Made by a program: the position numbers and the translations under genes. A model generated the notes under the pieces. The model made no database searches and was not told where the DNA came from. It was given only the letters and a program-made list of their open reading frames with translations. A DNA stretch of 42,745 nt, taken from contig PAZH01000089.1 of NCBI GenBank assembly GCA_002716125.1, positions 1-42,745 of the forward strand, read 5' to 3'. Source of the stretch: Rhodospirillaceae bacterium. GTDB lineage: Bacteria > Pseudomonadota > Alphaproteobacteria > UBA8366. Shown here piece after piece: positions 16,411 to 25,410 of this stretch (its first letter is position 1; every line of letters starts with the position of its first letter).

Positions 16411-17316
16411 TCATCTTTCCGCACAACCGTGTTTCGACGCGTTCATGCGAAGCGTGCCGAAGCTCAGGCGGACAGATCGTAGTTTAAGCTCACGGAACAT
16501 TCGGCGGACATTACTCTCGAGCTTCGCTCGCTGGATTCGAGTGAGATAAGCGATTGTATGTCGGCATGGACTCCGTTCGACGAAATCGTAGCTTTGATAA
16601 CCGCTGAATAACTTGAGATATCTCTCGACACGTTTGATTTCATCTCTATCGAAGCCGTTGAATTGCAGGAGATACTCCCGCAGACCAGGGATTTCCGCCT
16701 GCCGTCGAAACCGGGCGCCATACCTGGTTTGCGGCAAGTTACGGGAGAGATTGTCGGCGAGCTCCTGGCTCATAATGTCCAAAGGCACCGTGACAGCACT
16801 CGTAACACATTCGCGGTCGCAGTCGGGCGGTAAGACGGCGCCGGCTTTCGATATCGCATCGGTTTCAAAGACGACCCGACCTTCCGGCAGGGTATAAATT
16901 CTCGCAATCACTTCCACACGCGTGGCGTGGCCTCGCCTGCGGTGATCCCTGATTTCATATGTTTTGAGCGCGATCATTGCATCGGCGCGATTGCCTTTGC
17001 GCCGCGCCTCGCGGACCCATTCCGCGGCTGAGCTAAGATTTCTGCGACCGAGTTGTTGGTGGCGGTCAAACCAACTTTCATCGGTGACCCGGTGGTTACG
17101 TTCGATAAGCGCCTGACCCAGCATTTTGATGACGCGTCGGACAATCGGATCGTCGCGCTGCAGTGCCTCGCGGTCGGCGTCTATTGCGACGACAAGCAAG
17201 TCTTTTCCTGTAGCGTGAGTCGCTGTCGTCGTCATAAACGCCGCCCAAACTAAGAGTACGAGAAACGATAACGCCTTGTATTGGATGGTTCTGAGCTTCG
17301 GGGCTTTCGATGACAT
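16411..17316 (-). CDS. Exported protein of unknown function
   Basis: 301 residues. The start is placed at ATG 17316 because AGGAAAG precedes it; ATG 17355 would lack this. An N-terminal hydrophobic stretch (ALSFLVLLVWAAFMTTTATH) acts as signal or anchor. The next domain (LLVVAIDADREAL and on, DDPIVRRVIKMLGQALIERN, AMIALKTYEI, VEVIARIYTLPEGRVV) has the alternating pattern of a CsgG/LpoB/TolB-N-like alpha-beta fold, but I cannot assign a family. Cysteines in DCDRECV may bond. The C-terminus is strongly basic. It is convergent with the FecR gene, which may be its functional partner. Confidence 0.65.
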   Translation of the reverse strand: MSSKAPKLRTIQYKALSFLVLLVWAAFMTTTATHATGKDLLVVAIDADREALQRDDPIVRRVIKMLGQALIERNHRVTDESWFDRHQQLGRRNLSSAAEWVREARRKGNRADAMIALKTYEIRDHRRRGHATRVEVIARIYTLPEGRVVFETDAISKAGAVLPPDCDRECVTSAVTVPLDIMSQELADNLSRNLPQTRYGARFRRQAEIPGLREYLLQFNGFDRDEIKRVERYLKLFSGYQSYDFVERSPCRHTIAYLTRIQRAKLESNVRRMFRELKLRSVRLSFGTLRMNASKHGCAER

Positions 17317-17381
17317 TGCCGCTTTCCTATTCGCTCGGTATACCTGCTGCAACATATGAAAGCACGAGAAGGATAATTCGC

Positions 17382-19055
17382 ATGTCAGGGGGCAATGGGC
17401 TCAGGAGCGGCGGGCAGGTACTGGTCGACCAGCTTCGCATCCACGGTGTCGACACGATTTTCTGCGTTCCGGGAGAAAGTTATCTTACGGTTATCGACGC
17501 ACTGCAGGACGCACAGAATGAGATTAAGACGGTCGCTTGCCGCCAGGAAGGCGGTGCCACCAATATGGCGGAAGCCTACGGCAAGCTCACCGGTAAGCCG
17601 GGCGTCGCGATGGTGACGAGGGGCCCCGGCGCATGCAATGGCTCGATCGGTGTTCATACGGCGATGCAGGATTCGACGCCGATGGTCATTTTCATCGGTC
17701 AGGTCGCGCGCGATCAAGAATATCGCGAAGCCTTCCAGGAAGTGGATTATCACAAATTCTATGGCGCGATCTGTAAGGAAGTCGTCCAGATCGATCACGC
17801 CGACCGTGTACCCGAATTGGTCAGCCAAGCTTTCCATGTGGCCGCCTCGGGTCGCCCCGGCCCCGTTGCCGTTTCCATTCCGGAAGACATGCAGCGCGAT
17901 ATGGTCGATGTGGCGGACGCGCGACCGTTCACCACGGTTCGTTCGGAAGTCGGGCCGCAGGCCATGGCGGATTTCCGCGCCCAGCTGGCCGTGTCCGAAC
18001 GTCCTTTGATGATTGTGGGCGGTGCCGGTTGGTCCGAGAAGGCATGTGCCGATATCCAAGCGTTTGCTGAAGCCAATGCCGTGCCGGTTGCGGCCTCGTT
18101 TCGCTGCCAAGACATGTTCGACAATATGCACGCGAACTATGCGGGCGAGCTGGGCACAAGCGCGAGCCCGAAACTGACAGCACGCCTTAAAGATTCGGAT
18201 CTACTGATCGTCGTGGGATCGCGGTTAGGGGAGATGACGACCGGGGGCTACAGCCTCGTGAGCCTGCCGGTGCCACAGCAGAAATTGGTTCACGTCTATA
18301 TGGACGCAGCGGAGTTAGGCCGGGTCTATGAGCCGGACGTCGCAATTGTTGCCTCGATGGAGAGCTTCGCGGCCGCTGCGAAGGACATGGAAGCGACGAG
18401 CCCGGATAGCCGGACGGAGTGGGTTCGAGAAGCCAATCAAGAGTATATCGACAATCTTAAACCGACGCTGGAGATGAACGGCGTGGACATGCATGCGGTC
18501 ATGGATGTCCTGAACGAGAAATTGCCAGCCGATGCCATTATCACCAACGACGCCGGAAACTTTTCCGGTTGGGCCCAACGGTTCTATCGCTACCGCACAT
18601 TCCGCTCGCAGTTGGGACCGACCAGCGGGGCCATGGGGTACGCGATTCCGGCGGCTATTTCCGCGCGTTTGACCGCGCCCGATCGGCCGGTTGTCGCTTT
18701 TGTGGGCGACGGAGGTGCAATGATGTCGGGGCAAGAAGTCGCGACGGCGGTGCAATACGGCTCGGATCCGATCATTCTTGTCATCAACAACAACTGTTAC
18801 GGCACGATCCGGATGCATCAGGAGCGTGACTATCCGAATCGCACATTGGCGACCGAGTTAAAGAATCCCGATTTCGCGAAATGGGCGGAGAGTTTTGGCG
18901 CCTACGGCGCGGTTGTCGAGAAGACAGAGGATTTTGCACCTGTATTCGAGCAAGCAATGAACGCGGGCCGAATTTCGGTTATCGAAATTCGCGTCGATTT
19001 GGAGACGATTACGACGCGGACCACGATGAGCAAGCTGCGCGGTACAGGCGCCTAA
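17382..19055 (+). CDS. Thiamine-pyrophosphate-dependent enzyme, acetolactate synthase / decarboxylase superfamily
   Basis: 557 residues with all three POX-type domains. The PYR domain has FCVPGESYLTVIDAL and the catalytic Glu in CRQEGGATNMAEAYG near residue 55. The central domain has GRPGPVAVSIPEDM at its border. The PP domain has the TPP/Mg motif GDGGAMMSGQ through INNNCYGTI. It lacks the regulatory-subunit partner of true IlvB. Related enzymes make or decarboxylate 2-keto acids, sulfopyruvate, phosphonopyruvate or sulfoacetaldehyde. An iron alcohol dehydrogenase gene follows 20 bases later, which suggests the aldehyde product is reduced or the substrate is supplied as an alcohol. GAGAAGGA precedes ATG 17382. 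Confidence 0.85.
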   Translation: MSGGNGLRSGGQVLVDQLRIHGVDTIFCVPGESYLTVIDALQDAQNEIKTVACRQEGGATNMAEAYGKLTGKPGVAMVTRGPGACNGSIGVHTAMQDSTPMVIFIGQVARDQEYREAFQEVDYHKFYGAICKEVVQIDHADRVPELVSQAFHVAASGRPGPVAVSIPEDMQRDMVDVADARPFTTVRSEVGPQAMADFRAQLAVSERPLMIVGGAGWSEKACADIQAFAEANAVPVAASFRCQDMFDNMHANYAGELGTSASPKLTARLKDSDLLIVVGSRLGEMTTGGYSLVSLPVPQQKLVHVYMDAAELGRVYEPDVAIVASMESFAAAAKDMEATSPDSRTEWVREANQEYIDNLKPTLEMNGVDMHAVMDVLNEKLPADAIITNDAGNFSGWAQRFYRYRTFRSQLGPTSGAMGYAIPAAISARLTAPDRPVVAFVGDGGAMMSGQEVATAVQYGSDPIILVINNNCYGTIRMHQERDYPNRTLATELKNPDFAKWAESFGAYGAVVEKTEDFAPVFEQAMNAGRISVIEIRVDLETITTRTTMSKLRGTGA

Positions 19056-19075
19056 GAGCGGGAAGGTATTTCGAT

Positions 19076-20209
19076 ATGCCGACGATTACGTATCTTACGA
19101 CCATTCAATTCGATTTCGGTGCCGTCAAACTGATTGGAACCGAAGCCGAGGCCGTCGGTATCACCCGCCCGCTTGCGGTAACGGACAAAGGGGTCGCCGC
19201 GTGCGGCGTCTTGGACAAAGTGCTTGAGCACATTCCGGATAAGATGCCCGTGGCGATCTTCGACGGAACTCCGGAGAACCCGACCGAAGCGGCCGTCCTA
19301 CAAGCGCTGGAAGCGTACCGTGAAAACGAATGCGATGGCCTGATCGCGGTTGGGGGCGGCTCGCCCATGGATTTGGCGAAAGGGGTGGCCATCCTCGTTG
19401 ACCACGAGCCGCCGCTTGAGCAATACGCTGCGATCTTCGGCGGTGCTGCGAAGATTTCCGATAACGTTGCGCCGGTGATCGCGATACCCACGACAGCCGG
19501 TACAGGAAGCGAAGTAGGACGAGGGGCAATCCTGACGCTGAACGATGGCCGTAAACTCGGCTTTGCCAGCCCGAACAATATTCCGAAACGCGCGATCTGT
19601 GATCCGGAACTGACCCTCGGTCTGCCGAAAGGCCTGACGGCGGCGACGGGTATGGATGCCGTTGCCCATTGTGTGGAGACCTTTATCTCGCCGGTTATCA
19701 ACCCACCTGCGGAAGGCATCGCGTTTGAGGGGTTGCGTCGTGCGATGGGATTTATCGAACGTGCCGTGGCGGACGGCAGCGACCGGGAAGCGCGCTGGGA
19801 GATGATGATGGCGGCAATGATGGGCGCCATGTCGTTTCAAAAAGGGCTCGGTGCCGTGCATGCCATTTCACATCCGCTCGGCGGGATGCAGGAACCGCGT
19901 CTCCACCACGGAACATTAAATGCGGTCGTAATGCCGGCGGTGCTGCGGTTCAATGCCGGCCATGTCGGTGATAAGTACAGCCGTCTTAAGGACGCAATGG
20001 GACTGGATGCAGGCGTCGACCTTCCGGATTTTATTACGGACTTCAACGCGAAACTGGGTCTTCCGGCGAATTTGCGCGATATGGGCGTACCGGATGCGGT
20101 TATTCCGGCCATGTCTGCTGCAGCTGAACTCGATCACTGCAATGCCACCAATCCTCGCCCGGCAACAAAAGACGATTATGAAGCGCTAATAAACGAAGCG
20201 ATGGGCTAA
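19076..20209 (+). CDS. Iron-containing (group III) alcohol dehydrogenase
   Basis: 377 residues. The dinucleotide site is AVGGGSPMDLAKG near residue 95, with IPTTAGTGSEV after it. Metal-binding residues are expected in GMDAVAHCVETF, HAISHPLGGM and LHHGTLNAV, and all the histidines are present. Group III enzymes reduce aldehydes or oxidise alcohols with NAD(P). The order TPP enzyme, dehydrogenase, MFS carrier on one strand with gaps of about 20 bases indicates a catabolic operon for a small alcohol, keto acid or sulfonate/phosphonate. The substrate cannot be read from sequence. GGGAAGG precedes ATG 19076. Confidence 0.88.
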   Translation: MPTITYLTTIQFDFGAVKLIGTEAEAVGITRPLAVTDKGVAACGVLDKVLEHIPDKMPVAIFDGTPENPTEAAVLQALEAYRENECDGLIAVGGGSPMDLAKGVAILVDHEPPLEQYAAIFGGAAKISDNVAPVIAIPTTAGTGSEVGRGAILTLNDGRKLGFASPNNIPKRAICDPELTLGLPKGLTAATGMDAVAHCVETFISPVINPPAEGIAFEGLRRAMGFIERAVADGSDREARWEMMMAAMMGAMSFQKGLGAVHAISHPLGGMQEPRLHHGTLNAVVMPAVLRFNAGHVGDKYSRLKDAMGLDAGVDLPDFITDFNAKLGLPANLRDMGVPDAVIPAMSAAAELDHCNATNPRPATKDDYEALINEAMG

Positions 20210-20228
20210 TCGGTTTGCGGAGCCGGCT

Positions 20229-21451
20229 GTGCGGATCGGATTTGTCATCGGTGCGGTCTGTTGCAGCCAGGTCCTAGCGCAAATCGGCGCATTTTCGGTG
20301 CCGGCGCTCTTGCCGGCACTGATTGCAGAATGGTCGCTTAGCAAAACAGAGGCTGGCTGGGTCACCGGCATCTTCTACGCGGGTTACGCGATTTCGGTTC
20401 CGGTTCTCGTGACATTAACGGATCGGATCGATCCAAAGCGGATCTATCTGCTTGGTGTTGCCATGATTACCGTTGCCGCTGCCGGTTTCGCCTGGTGGGC
20501 GGATGGATTTTACTCCGCTTGTATTTTTCGCGCACTTTGGGGGGGGGCGGTTGGGCCGGGACCTATATGCCCGGCCTCAAAGCGTTGAGCGACATTATTG
20601 AAGGGCCGCAGCAATCCCGGGCCGTGTCAGCCCACGCCGCGAGTGTAGGGATCAGTGGTGCGGCTTCGTTTTTGGTTGCGGAGACGATCGGGGCTTGGTT
20701 CGGCTGGCGATGGGGTATCGGGGTCGGCGCAATCGGTGCCGGCTTGGCCTTGCTCTTGGCGCTTGTCGCGCTCCCGAAGAGCCCACGCAATTACGATGAT
20801 GCATCACGCGGCGCATTGTTGGATTTCCGGCCCGTGCTGCGGAACAGATCCGCGCTCGCGTATTCGATCGGCTATCTCGTCCACACGTGGGAGATGTCGA
20901 CCTTGCGGAGCTGGGTCGTAACATTCTTGACGTTTGCGGCGCTCTGCAGCGGCGATGGGAGCGATATCGTCACGCCGGCGGTGGTTGCAATGTGTCTCGG
21001 GTTGGTCGGAACCATGACAAGCGTCGCCGGCAACGAGGCTGCCCGGCGGTTTGGTCGCGCCAACTACATCACTTTCGTGATGCTGGTATCAGTGGTTTTT
21101 GCCGCGTTTATTGGATTTTCGGGAGGGAGTGGATACTGGCTCGCCGCTGTTCTCTGCCTGCTCTACGCAGGTGTTATCTGGGCAGATTCCTCGACTTTGA
21201 CCGCGGGGACAGTTGGCAGTGCTGTACCGGAATTCCGCGGCGCGACAATGGCGGTTCATTCGATGCTCGGTTATTTGGGAGGCTTTTTGGGACCGCTCGT
21301 TTTCGGCATCGTGCTGGACGCGCAGGACGGTACTACGCCGACCGGCTGGGGGATTGCGTTCATACATCTCTCAGTGGTTGTGTTGCTCGGGTTGGCGGCC
21401 TTGCGACTATTGCGTCCGCAAAGTCTTGCCGGGGATAGAGATTCGGCCTAG
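20229..21451 (+). pseudogene. MFS transporter split by a frameshift at a run of nine G
   Basis: Two overlapping frames together make one carrier of about 406 residues. The first part starts at GTG 20229 (GCGGAG upstream) and carries the first four helices up to YSACIFRALWGG. The second continues as GWAGTYMPGLKALSD and runs through the remaining helices to 21451. The switch falls at G 20539-20547 and needs a change to the -1 frame. Seven G would restore a plausible WGGGWAGTYMPGL. It could be a sequencing or assembly error, a phase-variable tract, polymerase slippage or real decay. It is third in the TPP enzyme / dehydrogenase operon and probably carried the substrate. Confidence 0.8.
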
Positions 21452-21618
21452 TTCAGCCCTTGGGCGTAATGTTTCGGAATCCGCAAATTTTGGTGAAACT
21501 TCATTGAAGCTTACGGTCTGAAACGCTATCGTTCGCGTATCGATTGGCCGTCTCGGTGCATTCCGGTTCGGTTTTAATTTGTATCGTTCGGTTGTTTTAC
21601 AGCCGATTAATCAGTCTT

Positions 21619-21636
21619 AGCCTGAATTTTCAGGCT
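21619..21636. promoter_or_regulatory. Perfect palindrome in the dctP leader
   Basis: AGCCTGAA and TTCAGGCT around TT, ending 2 bases before the GGGAGG ribosome site of dctP. It may be an operator for a local repressor, or a short hairpin protecting the 5' end of an abundant message. The palindrome is exact; the role is inferred. Confidence 0.5.
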
Positions 21637-21654
21637 CAGGGAGGTTTAAATACC

Positions 21655-22746
21655 ATGAGGAAGACCACTGGTTTTGTGACCGCGACAATCGCGGCATCTG
21701 CCTTTGCCTTTCTTATGAGCGCACCGACGCCTGCAAGCGCTGGTGCTCATAAGATGGTCGAGGGACCGAAAGTGAAGTGGCGTGTTTCGCTTTGGGGGAA
21801 GCGTCGTGCGTTTACGGAAAGTCTCGAATTCCTGTCATCCGAGATTAAGAAACGCACCGGCGGGAACTTTGATTTCAAACTTTACTACGGCGAGCAGCTC
21901 TCGAAGAGTAAAGAAAACTTGGACGGTATCTCCGTCGGCGCGTTCGACGCGGCATTGGTCTGCCAGTCCTACCACCCGGGCAAGCTCCCGGCGGCGAACG
22001 TTCTCGATCTGCCGTTCTTGCCGATCACGAACTTCGACGTTCAGTACGAAGTGTCGAAAACCATTTTCGATCATCCGCGCGTAAAGTCGGACTTCGCGAA
22101 GTGGAACGCGATTATCTTCGCCATCAACATCCTGCCGCAGTACGAGTACATGGGTAAGGGTAAGCCGCCGGCAACGGTTGCGGACTTCAAGGGCAAGCGT
22201 CTGCGCGCCCTCGGTGGCATGGGCCGTTCGGCCAAGAAGATCGGCGCGGTTCCGACGACGGTTCCGGCGTCCGAAACCTACAACGCCCTTTCGCGCGGTA
22301 CGGTTGACGCCATCGGCTTCCCGTTCACCTACGCGTTCAGCGCCTACAAGCTGGACGAGGTTGCGGATTGGTACACGACCAACATGTCGCTCGGTACGGT
22401 TAACTGCCCGATCGTTGCGAACAAGGGTTCGTGGGATCGTCTGCCGAAGCAGTACCAAGACCTGCTCAACAGCTTGAAGCAAAAAGCCGTTGAATATCAG
22501 GCTGCTGCTTATCAGAAGAAAGACATTGAGAACCTCAAGACATGGCCGAAGAAGATGAAGGCCATCACTATTCCTGAGGATCAGATGGCTGACTTCCGTA
22601 AGCAGGCTGGTAAGCCGGTTTGGGACGAATGGGTCGCCGACAACAGCAAAAAGGTTCCGGAAGCTCAGGCGCTTCTTGACCTTCTGTTGAAGACCGCTGC
22701 GGATGCGCAGAAGAAGTACCCGACACAACGGACCTACGGTAAGTAA
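21655..22746 (+). CDS. dctP: TRAP transporter substrate-binding protein DctP
   Basis: 363 residues. A signal peptide ends near residue 29 (SAPTPASAGA). The DctP fold is indicated by VKWRVSLWGKRRAF, LYYGEQLSKSKENLDGI, the hinge ADFKGKRLRALGGMGRS and VPASETYNALSRGTVDAIGF. In most DctP proteins, an Arg in the hinge strand (here in KRLRALGG) binds the carboxylate of the solute, so the ligand is probably an organic acid. It delivers solute to DctQM encoded directly downstream. It is preceded by GGGAGG and a palindrome, and separated from dctQ by a strong hairpin that may raise its relative level. Confidence 0.92.
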   Translation: MRKTTGFVTATIAASAFAFLMSAPTPASAGAHKMVEGPKVKWRVSLWGKRRAFTESLEFLSSEIKKRTGGNFDFKLYYGEQLSKSKENLDGISVGAFDAALVCQSYHPGKLPAANVLDLPFLPITNFDVQYEVSKTIFDHPRVKSDFAKWNAIIFAINILPQYEYMGKGKPPATVADFKGKRLRALGGMGRSAKKIGAVPTTVPASETYNALSRGTVDAIGFPFTYAFSAYKLDEVADWYTTNMSLGTVNCPIVANKGSWDRLPKQYQDLLNSLKQKAVEYQAAAYQKKDIENLKTWPKKMKAITIPEDQMADFRKQAGKPVWDEWVADNSKKVPEAQALLDLLLKTAADAQKKYPTQRTYGK

Positions 22747-22762
22747 GTCCTATCGGAATGTG

Positions 22763-22790
22763 AATCGCCGGGCCGTCAGGCCCGGCGATT
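22763..22790 (+). promoter_or_regulatory. Intercistronic hairpin between dctP and dctQ
   Basis: A perfect 12-base stem (AATCGCCGGGCC with GGCCCGGCGATT) around GTCA, 16 bases after the dctP stop, followed by TTCCTTTCC. Such hairpins between a binding-protein gene and its permease genes commonly cause partial termination or protect the upstream message. That would give more DctP than DctQM. Confidence 0.75.
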
Positions 22791-22829
22791 TCCTTTCCTG
22801 TTTATAGTAAGTTTATTGGGGAGTGGGGA

Positions 22830-23501
22830 ATGGCGACGACAGAAGATGTCCAGGACCTTTCGCCAGGTGCGAGGCGCTTAGAGGCCATTGACCGAGCATG
22901 GTTTAAGGTCGAGAGCGTGTTCAATCTCTTGGCGGCGTTTTTCATTTTCGGCGTTATGATGCTTGGCGTGGTCCAAGTGATCGGCCGGTCTGTGTTTAAC
23001 CAACCGGTCCGCGGCTATGTCGATATTTTCGAAATTGCCATCACGGTGTTCGCCTTCCTGGCGATTGCGTACTGTCAGAGACTGGCGGGCCACGTCCGTA
23101 TGGAGATCATTATTGGCCGGTTTAAAGGCCGGGTGCTTTGGATCACCGAGGTGTTCGGTACCTGCGTCGCGCTCTTTATCGTCGTCATCTTGATGTACTA
23201 CGGCTGGGAGCATTTCCTGCGCGCATGGAACTTCGGCGACAGTTCAATTGACGTCGAGATCACGCTTTGGCCGTCTAAGTTGATGGTGCCCATGGCATTT
23301 GCCATGTTGACGTTCCGACTTACCCTGCAGCTCATTGGCTTCCTTCGCCTTTGCGTATACCCGGACGCGGTTCATATCGCTATTCCGGAACTCGAAACGG
23401 TCGAGAAGATCGCTGAAGAAGAAATTAAAGCCGGACTGGCCGGCGATACCGATGGTGTCGTCCTGCCGACGGTTGATAAAGAAGGGGAGGCCGGTCGATG
23501 A
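22830..23501 (+). CDS. dctQ: TRAP transporter small membrane subunit DctQ
   Basis: 223 residues with four hydrophobic segments: FNLLAAFFIFGVMMLGVVQV, IFEIAITVFAFLAIAYCQRL, TCVALFIVVILMYYGWEHFL and the region around PMAFAMLTFRLTLQLIGFL. The motif YCQRLAGHVRMEI in the second loop fits the DctQ pattern. It bridges the binding protein and the DctM channel in the inner membrane. The C-terminal cytoplasmic tail of about 45 residues is acidic and longer than usual. Its stop overlaps the dctM start (ATGA), so the two are translationally coupled. GGGGAG-type sequence precedes ATG 22830. Confidence 0.9.
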   Translation: MATTEDVQDLSPGARRLEAIDRAWFKVESVFNLLAAFFIFGVMMLGVVQVIGRSVFNQPVRGYVDIFEIAITVFAFLAIAYCQRLAGHVRMEIIIGRFKGRVLWITEVFGTCVALFIVVILMYYGWEHFLRAWNFGDSSIDVEITLWPSKLMVPMAFAMLTFRLTLQLIGFLRLCVYPDAVHIAIPELETVEKIAEEEIKAGLAGDTDGVVLPTVDKEGEAGR

Positions 23502-24805
23502 CTGAGTTTCAAATCGGCATCGTTTGGACGAGCGGATTGCTCGTCATGGTGTTCCTCGGTGTTCGTGTTTTCGCGGCCGCCGCTATTGTGGGTCTCCTTG
23601 GAACGGTTCACATCATCGGATGGGATGCGGGGGCCGGTATTGTCGGTACGGTACCGCACTCGAAGTCGGTCAATTACGCGCTCAGCGTTTTGCCGATGTT
23701 CATCCTCATCGGGTTTATCGCGTATCACGCGGGACTGACGCACGCATTGTTCGAGGCAGCGAAAGCCTGGTTCGGGTGGGTGCCTGGCGGACTTGCGGTG
23801 GCATCGGTCTTCGCGACCGCGGGCTTCGCAGCGGTGTCGGGCGCCAGTACGGCAACGGCGGCGGTGTTCAGCCGCGTCGCGATCCCGACGATGTTGGAAA
23901 ACGGATATAGTCCAAAGTTAGCGGCAGGTGTCGTGGCGGCTGGAGGTACGCTCGCCTCGCTCATACCACCAAGCGCGATTCTGGTGATTTACGCCATTAT
24001 CGTTGAAGAATCGGTGGGTGCCCTGATTATTGCCGGGTTCATTCCGGGCATTATTTCGGCGATCATTTACGCAATGCTGATCATCGGTCAGTGCATGATC
24101 AAACCGGAATTGGGCCGTGCGATCGAATCGCCGCCGATGATCGATAAGCTGAAGACGCTTCCAGGCACATTGCCAATCTTCTTTGTCGTTGGTGTGATTT
24201 TCTGGGCCATGTATACCGGTAAGGCGACGCCGACCGAAGCGGGCGCGCTTGGTGCGTTCATCGTGCTCTGCGTTGCGGTCTTCCACGGTATGAAGTGGGA
24301 GAACCTGGAAGACGCGTTGCTCGAGACGGCAAAACTGACTGTCATGATCTTCGCCTTGATCTGGGGTGTTTTGATCTTCGTCCGGTTCCTCGGCTATTCC
24401 GGCCTTCCGGCCGAATTCGCCGAATGGATCATCGGTCTAAGAGAAGAACACGGCTTCCCACCGGTCGTCATCATGATCCTGATCCTCTGCGGATATGCCA
24501 TTCTTGGTATGTTCATGGATGCGATCGGTATGCTGTTGCTGACCTTGCCGGTTGTCTATCCCGCGGTCATCGAACTGGGTTATAGCCCGATTTGGTTCGG
24601 TATCATCGTGGTGAAGATGTGCGAAGTCTGCTTGATCACGCCGCCAGTCGGTTTGAACTGTTACGTGGTGGCGGCGGTCAGACCGGATATTCCACTGGGT
24701 GACGTCTTCCGTGGCATCGGACCGTTCTTTGTGGCGGACGTTGTCACGGTTGGTGTCTTCCTGGCTTGGCCGGAACTCATTACCTGGCTACCGGATCAGT
24801 TATAA
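23498..24805 (+). CDS. dctM: TRAP transporter large membrane subunit DctM
   Basis: 435 residues with about 12 hydrophobic segments, normal for DctM. Recognisable segments are LPMFILIGFIAYHAGLTHAL, FAAVSGASTATAAVF, the LIPPSAILVIYAIIVEESVG segment, TPTEAGALGAF and MGMFMDAIGMLLLTLPVVYP-like sequence. It is the sodium-coupled channel for the solute delivered by DctP. It overlaps dctQ by four bases. The SGASTATA and IPPS segments match the conserved core, so the transporter appears intact. A hairpin follows 31 bases after the stop. Confidence 0.92.
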   Translation: MTEFQIGIVWTSGLLVMVFLGVRVFAAAAIVGLLGTVHIIGWDAGAGIVGTVPHSKSVNYALSVLPMFILIGFIAYHAGLTHALFEAAKAWFGWVPGGLAVASVFATAGFAAVSGASTATAAVFSRVAIPTMLENGYSPKLAAGVVAAGGTLASLIPPSAILVIYAIIVEESVGALIIAGFIPGIISAIIYAMLIIGQCMIKPELGRAIESPPMIDKLKTLPGTLPIFFVVGVIFWAMYTGKATPTEAGALGAFIVLCVAVFHGMKWENLEDALLETAKLTVMIFALIWGVLIFVRFLGYSGLPAEFAEWIIGLREEHGFPPVVIMILILCGYAILGMFMDAIGMLLLTLPVVYPAVIELGYSPIWFGIIVVKMCEVCLITPPVGLNCYVVAAVRPDIPLGDVFRGIGPFFVADVVTVGVFLAWPELITWLPDQL

Positions 24806-24836
24806 CGACCGGTAAAGGTAATACCTGAAACACGAC

Positions 24837-24870
24837 TGAAGGCCGTCCCGTTCACGCGGGGCGGCCTTCA
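24837..24870 (+). terminator. Probable terminator after dctM
   Basis: TGAAGGCCGTCCCG pairs with CGGGGCGGCCTTCA (14 pairs, one T-G) around TTCACG. A proper T-run is lacking (CGTATTTGGG follows), so termination may be partial. Confidence 0.7.
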
Positions 24871-24963
24871 CGTATTTGGGAGCGGGTGTGACCGTTATCC
24901 CGATTGAAAGCAAAGGTTAGGAACCCCTAATAAACGGCAGGACACCAAAGGGAGTATCTTTGA

Positions 24964-25410
24964 ATGGCTCGGTTTCTATCTGCTTTTGTTGCCGTCGTTT
25001 TCTTCGCATTTCCGGCGTTGGCCGAGAAGGATCCCGTCAACACATCGTTCATCGGAAGCGTGGCGATTTCCGGTGCCGACCCGGTCGCTTACTTCAAAGA
25101 AGGGAAGGCGATTATCGGCGACTCCGATTATTCCTATAAGTGGAACGGCGCGAATTGGCGCTTTAAGTCAGCCGAAAACCGTGACGCCTTTGCGAAGAAT
25201 CCATCAGCTTATGCCCCGCAGTTTGGCGGCTACTGCGCCTATGCGGTCAGCCGCGGCTATACCGCAAGCATCGATCCGGAAGCTTGGTCCATCGTCGACG
25301 GCAAGCTTTACCTGAACTATTCAGAGAGCGTCCGGAATTTGTGGTCCAAAGATGTGCCGGGCAATATCGCGAAAGGCGAAGCGAACTGGCCGGCCGTTCT
25401 GAAAAACTAG
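24964..25410 (+). CDS. Exported YHS-domain protein
   Basis: 148 residues. A signal peptide (MARFLSAFVAVVFFAFPALA) precedes a YHS-type domain: ISGADPVAYFKEGKAI, WRFKSAENRDAFAKNPSAYA and PQFGGYCAYAVSRGYTASID. YHS-like periplasmic proteins are thought to bind metals or act with redox proteins; a defined role is lacking. The single Cys after the signal peptide is in GGYCAYAV. GGGAG precedes ATG 24964. Its stop shares the four bases CTAG with the stop of the convergent CheZ-like gene. Confidence 0.83.
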   Translation: MARFLSAFVAVVFFAFPALAEKDPVNTSFIGSVAISGADPVAYFKEGKAIIGDSDYSYKWNGANWRFKSAENRDAFAKNPSAYAPQFGGYCAYAVSRGYTASIDPEAWSIVDGKLYLNYSESVRNLWSKDVPGNIAKGEANWPAVLKN

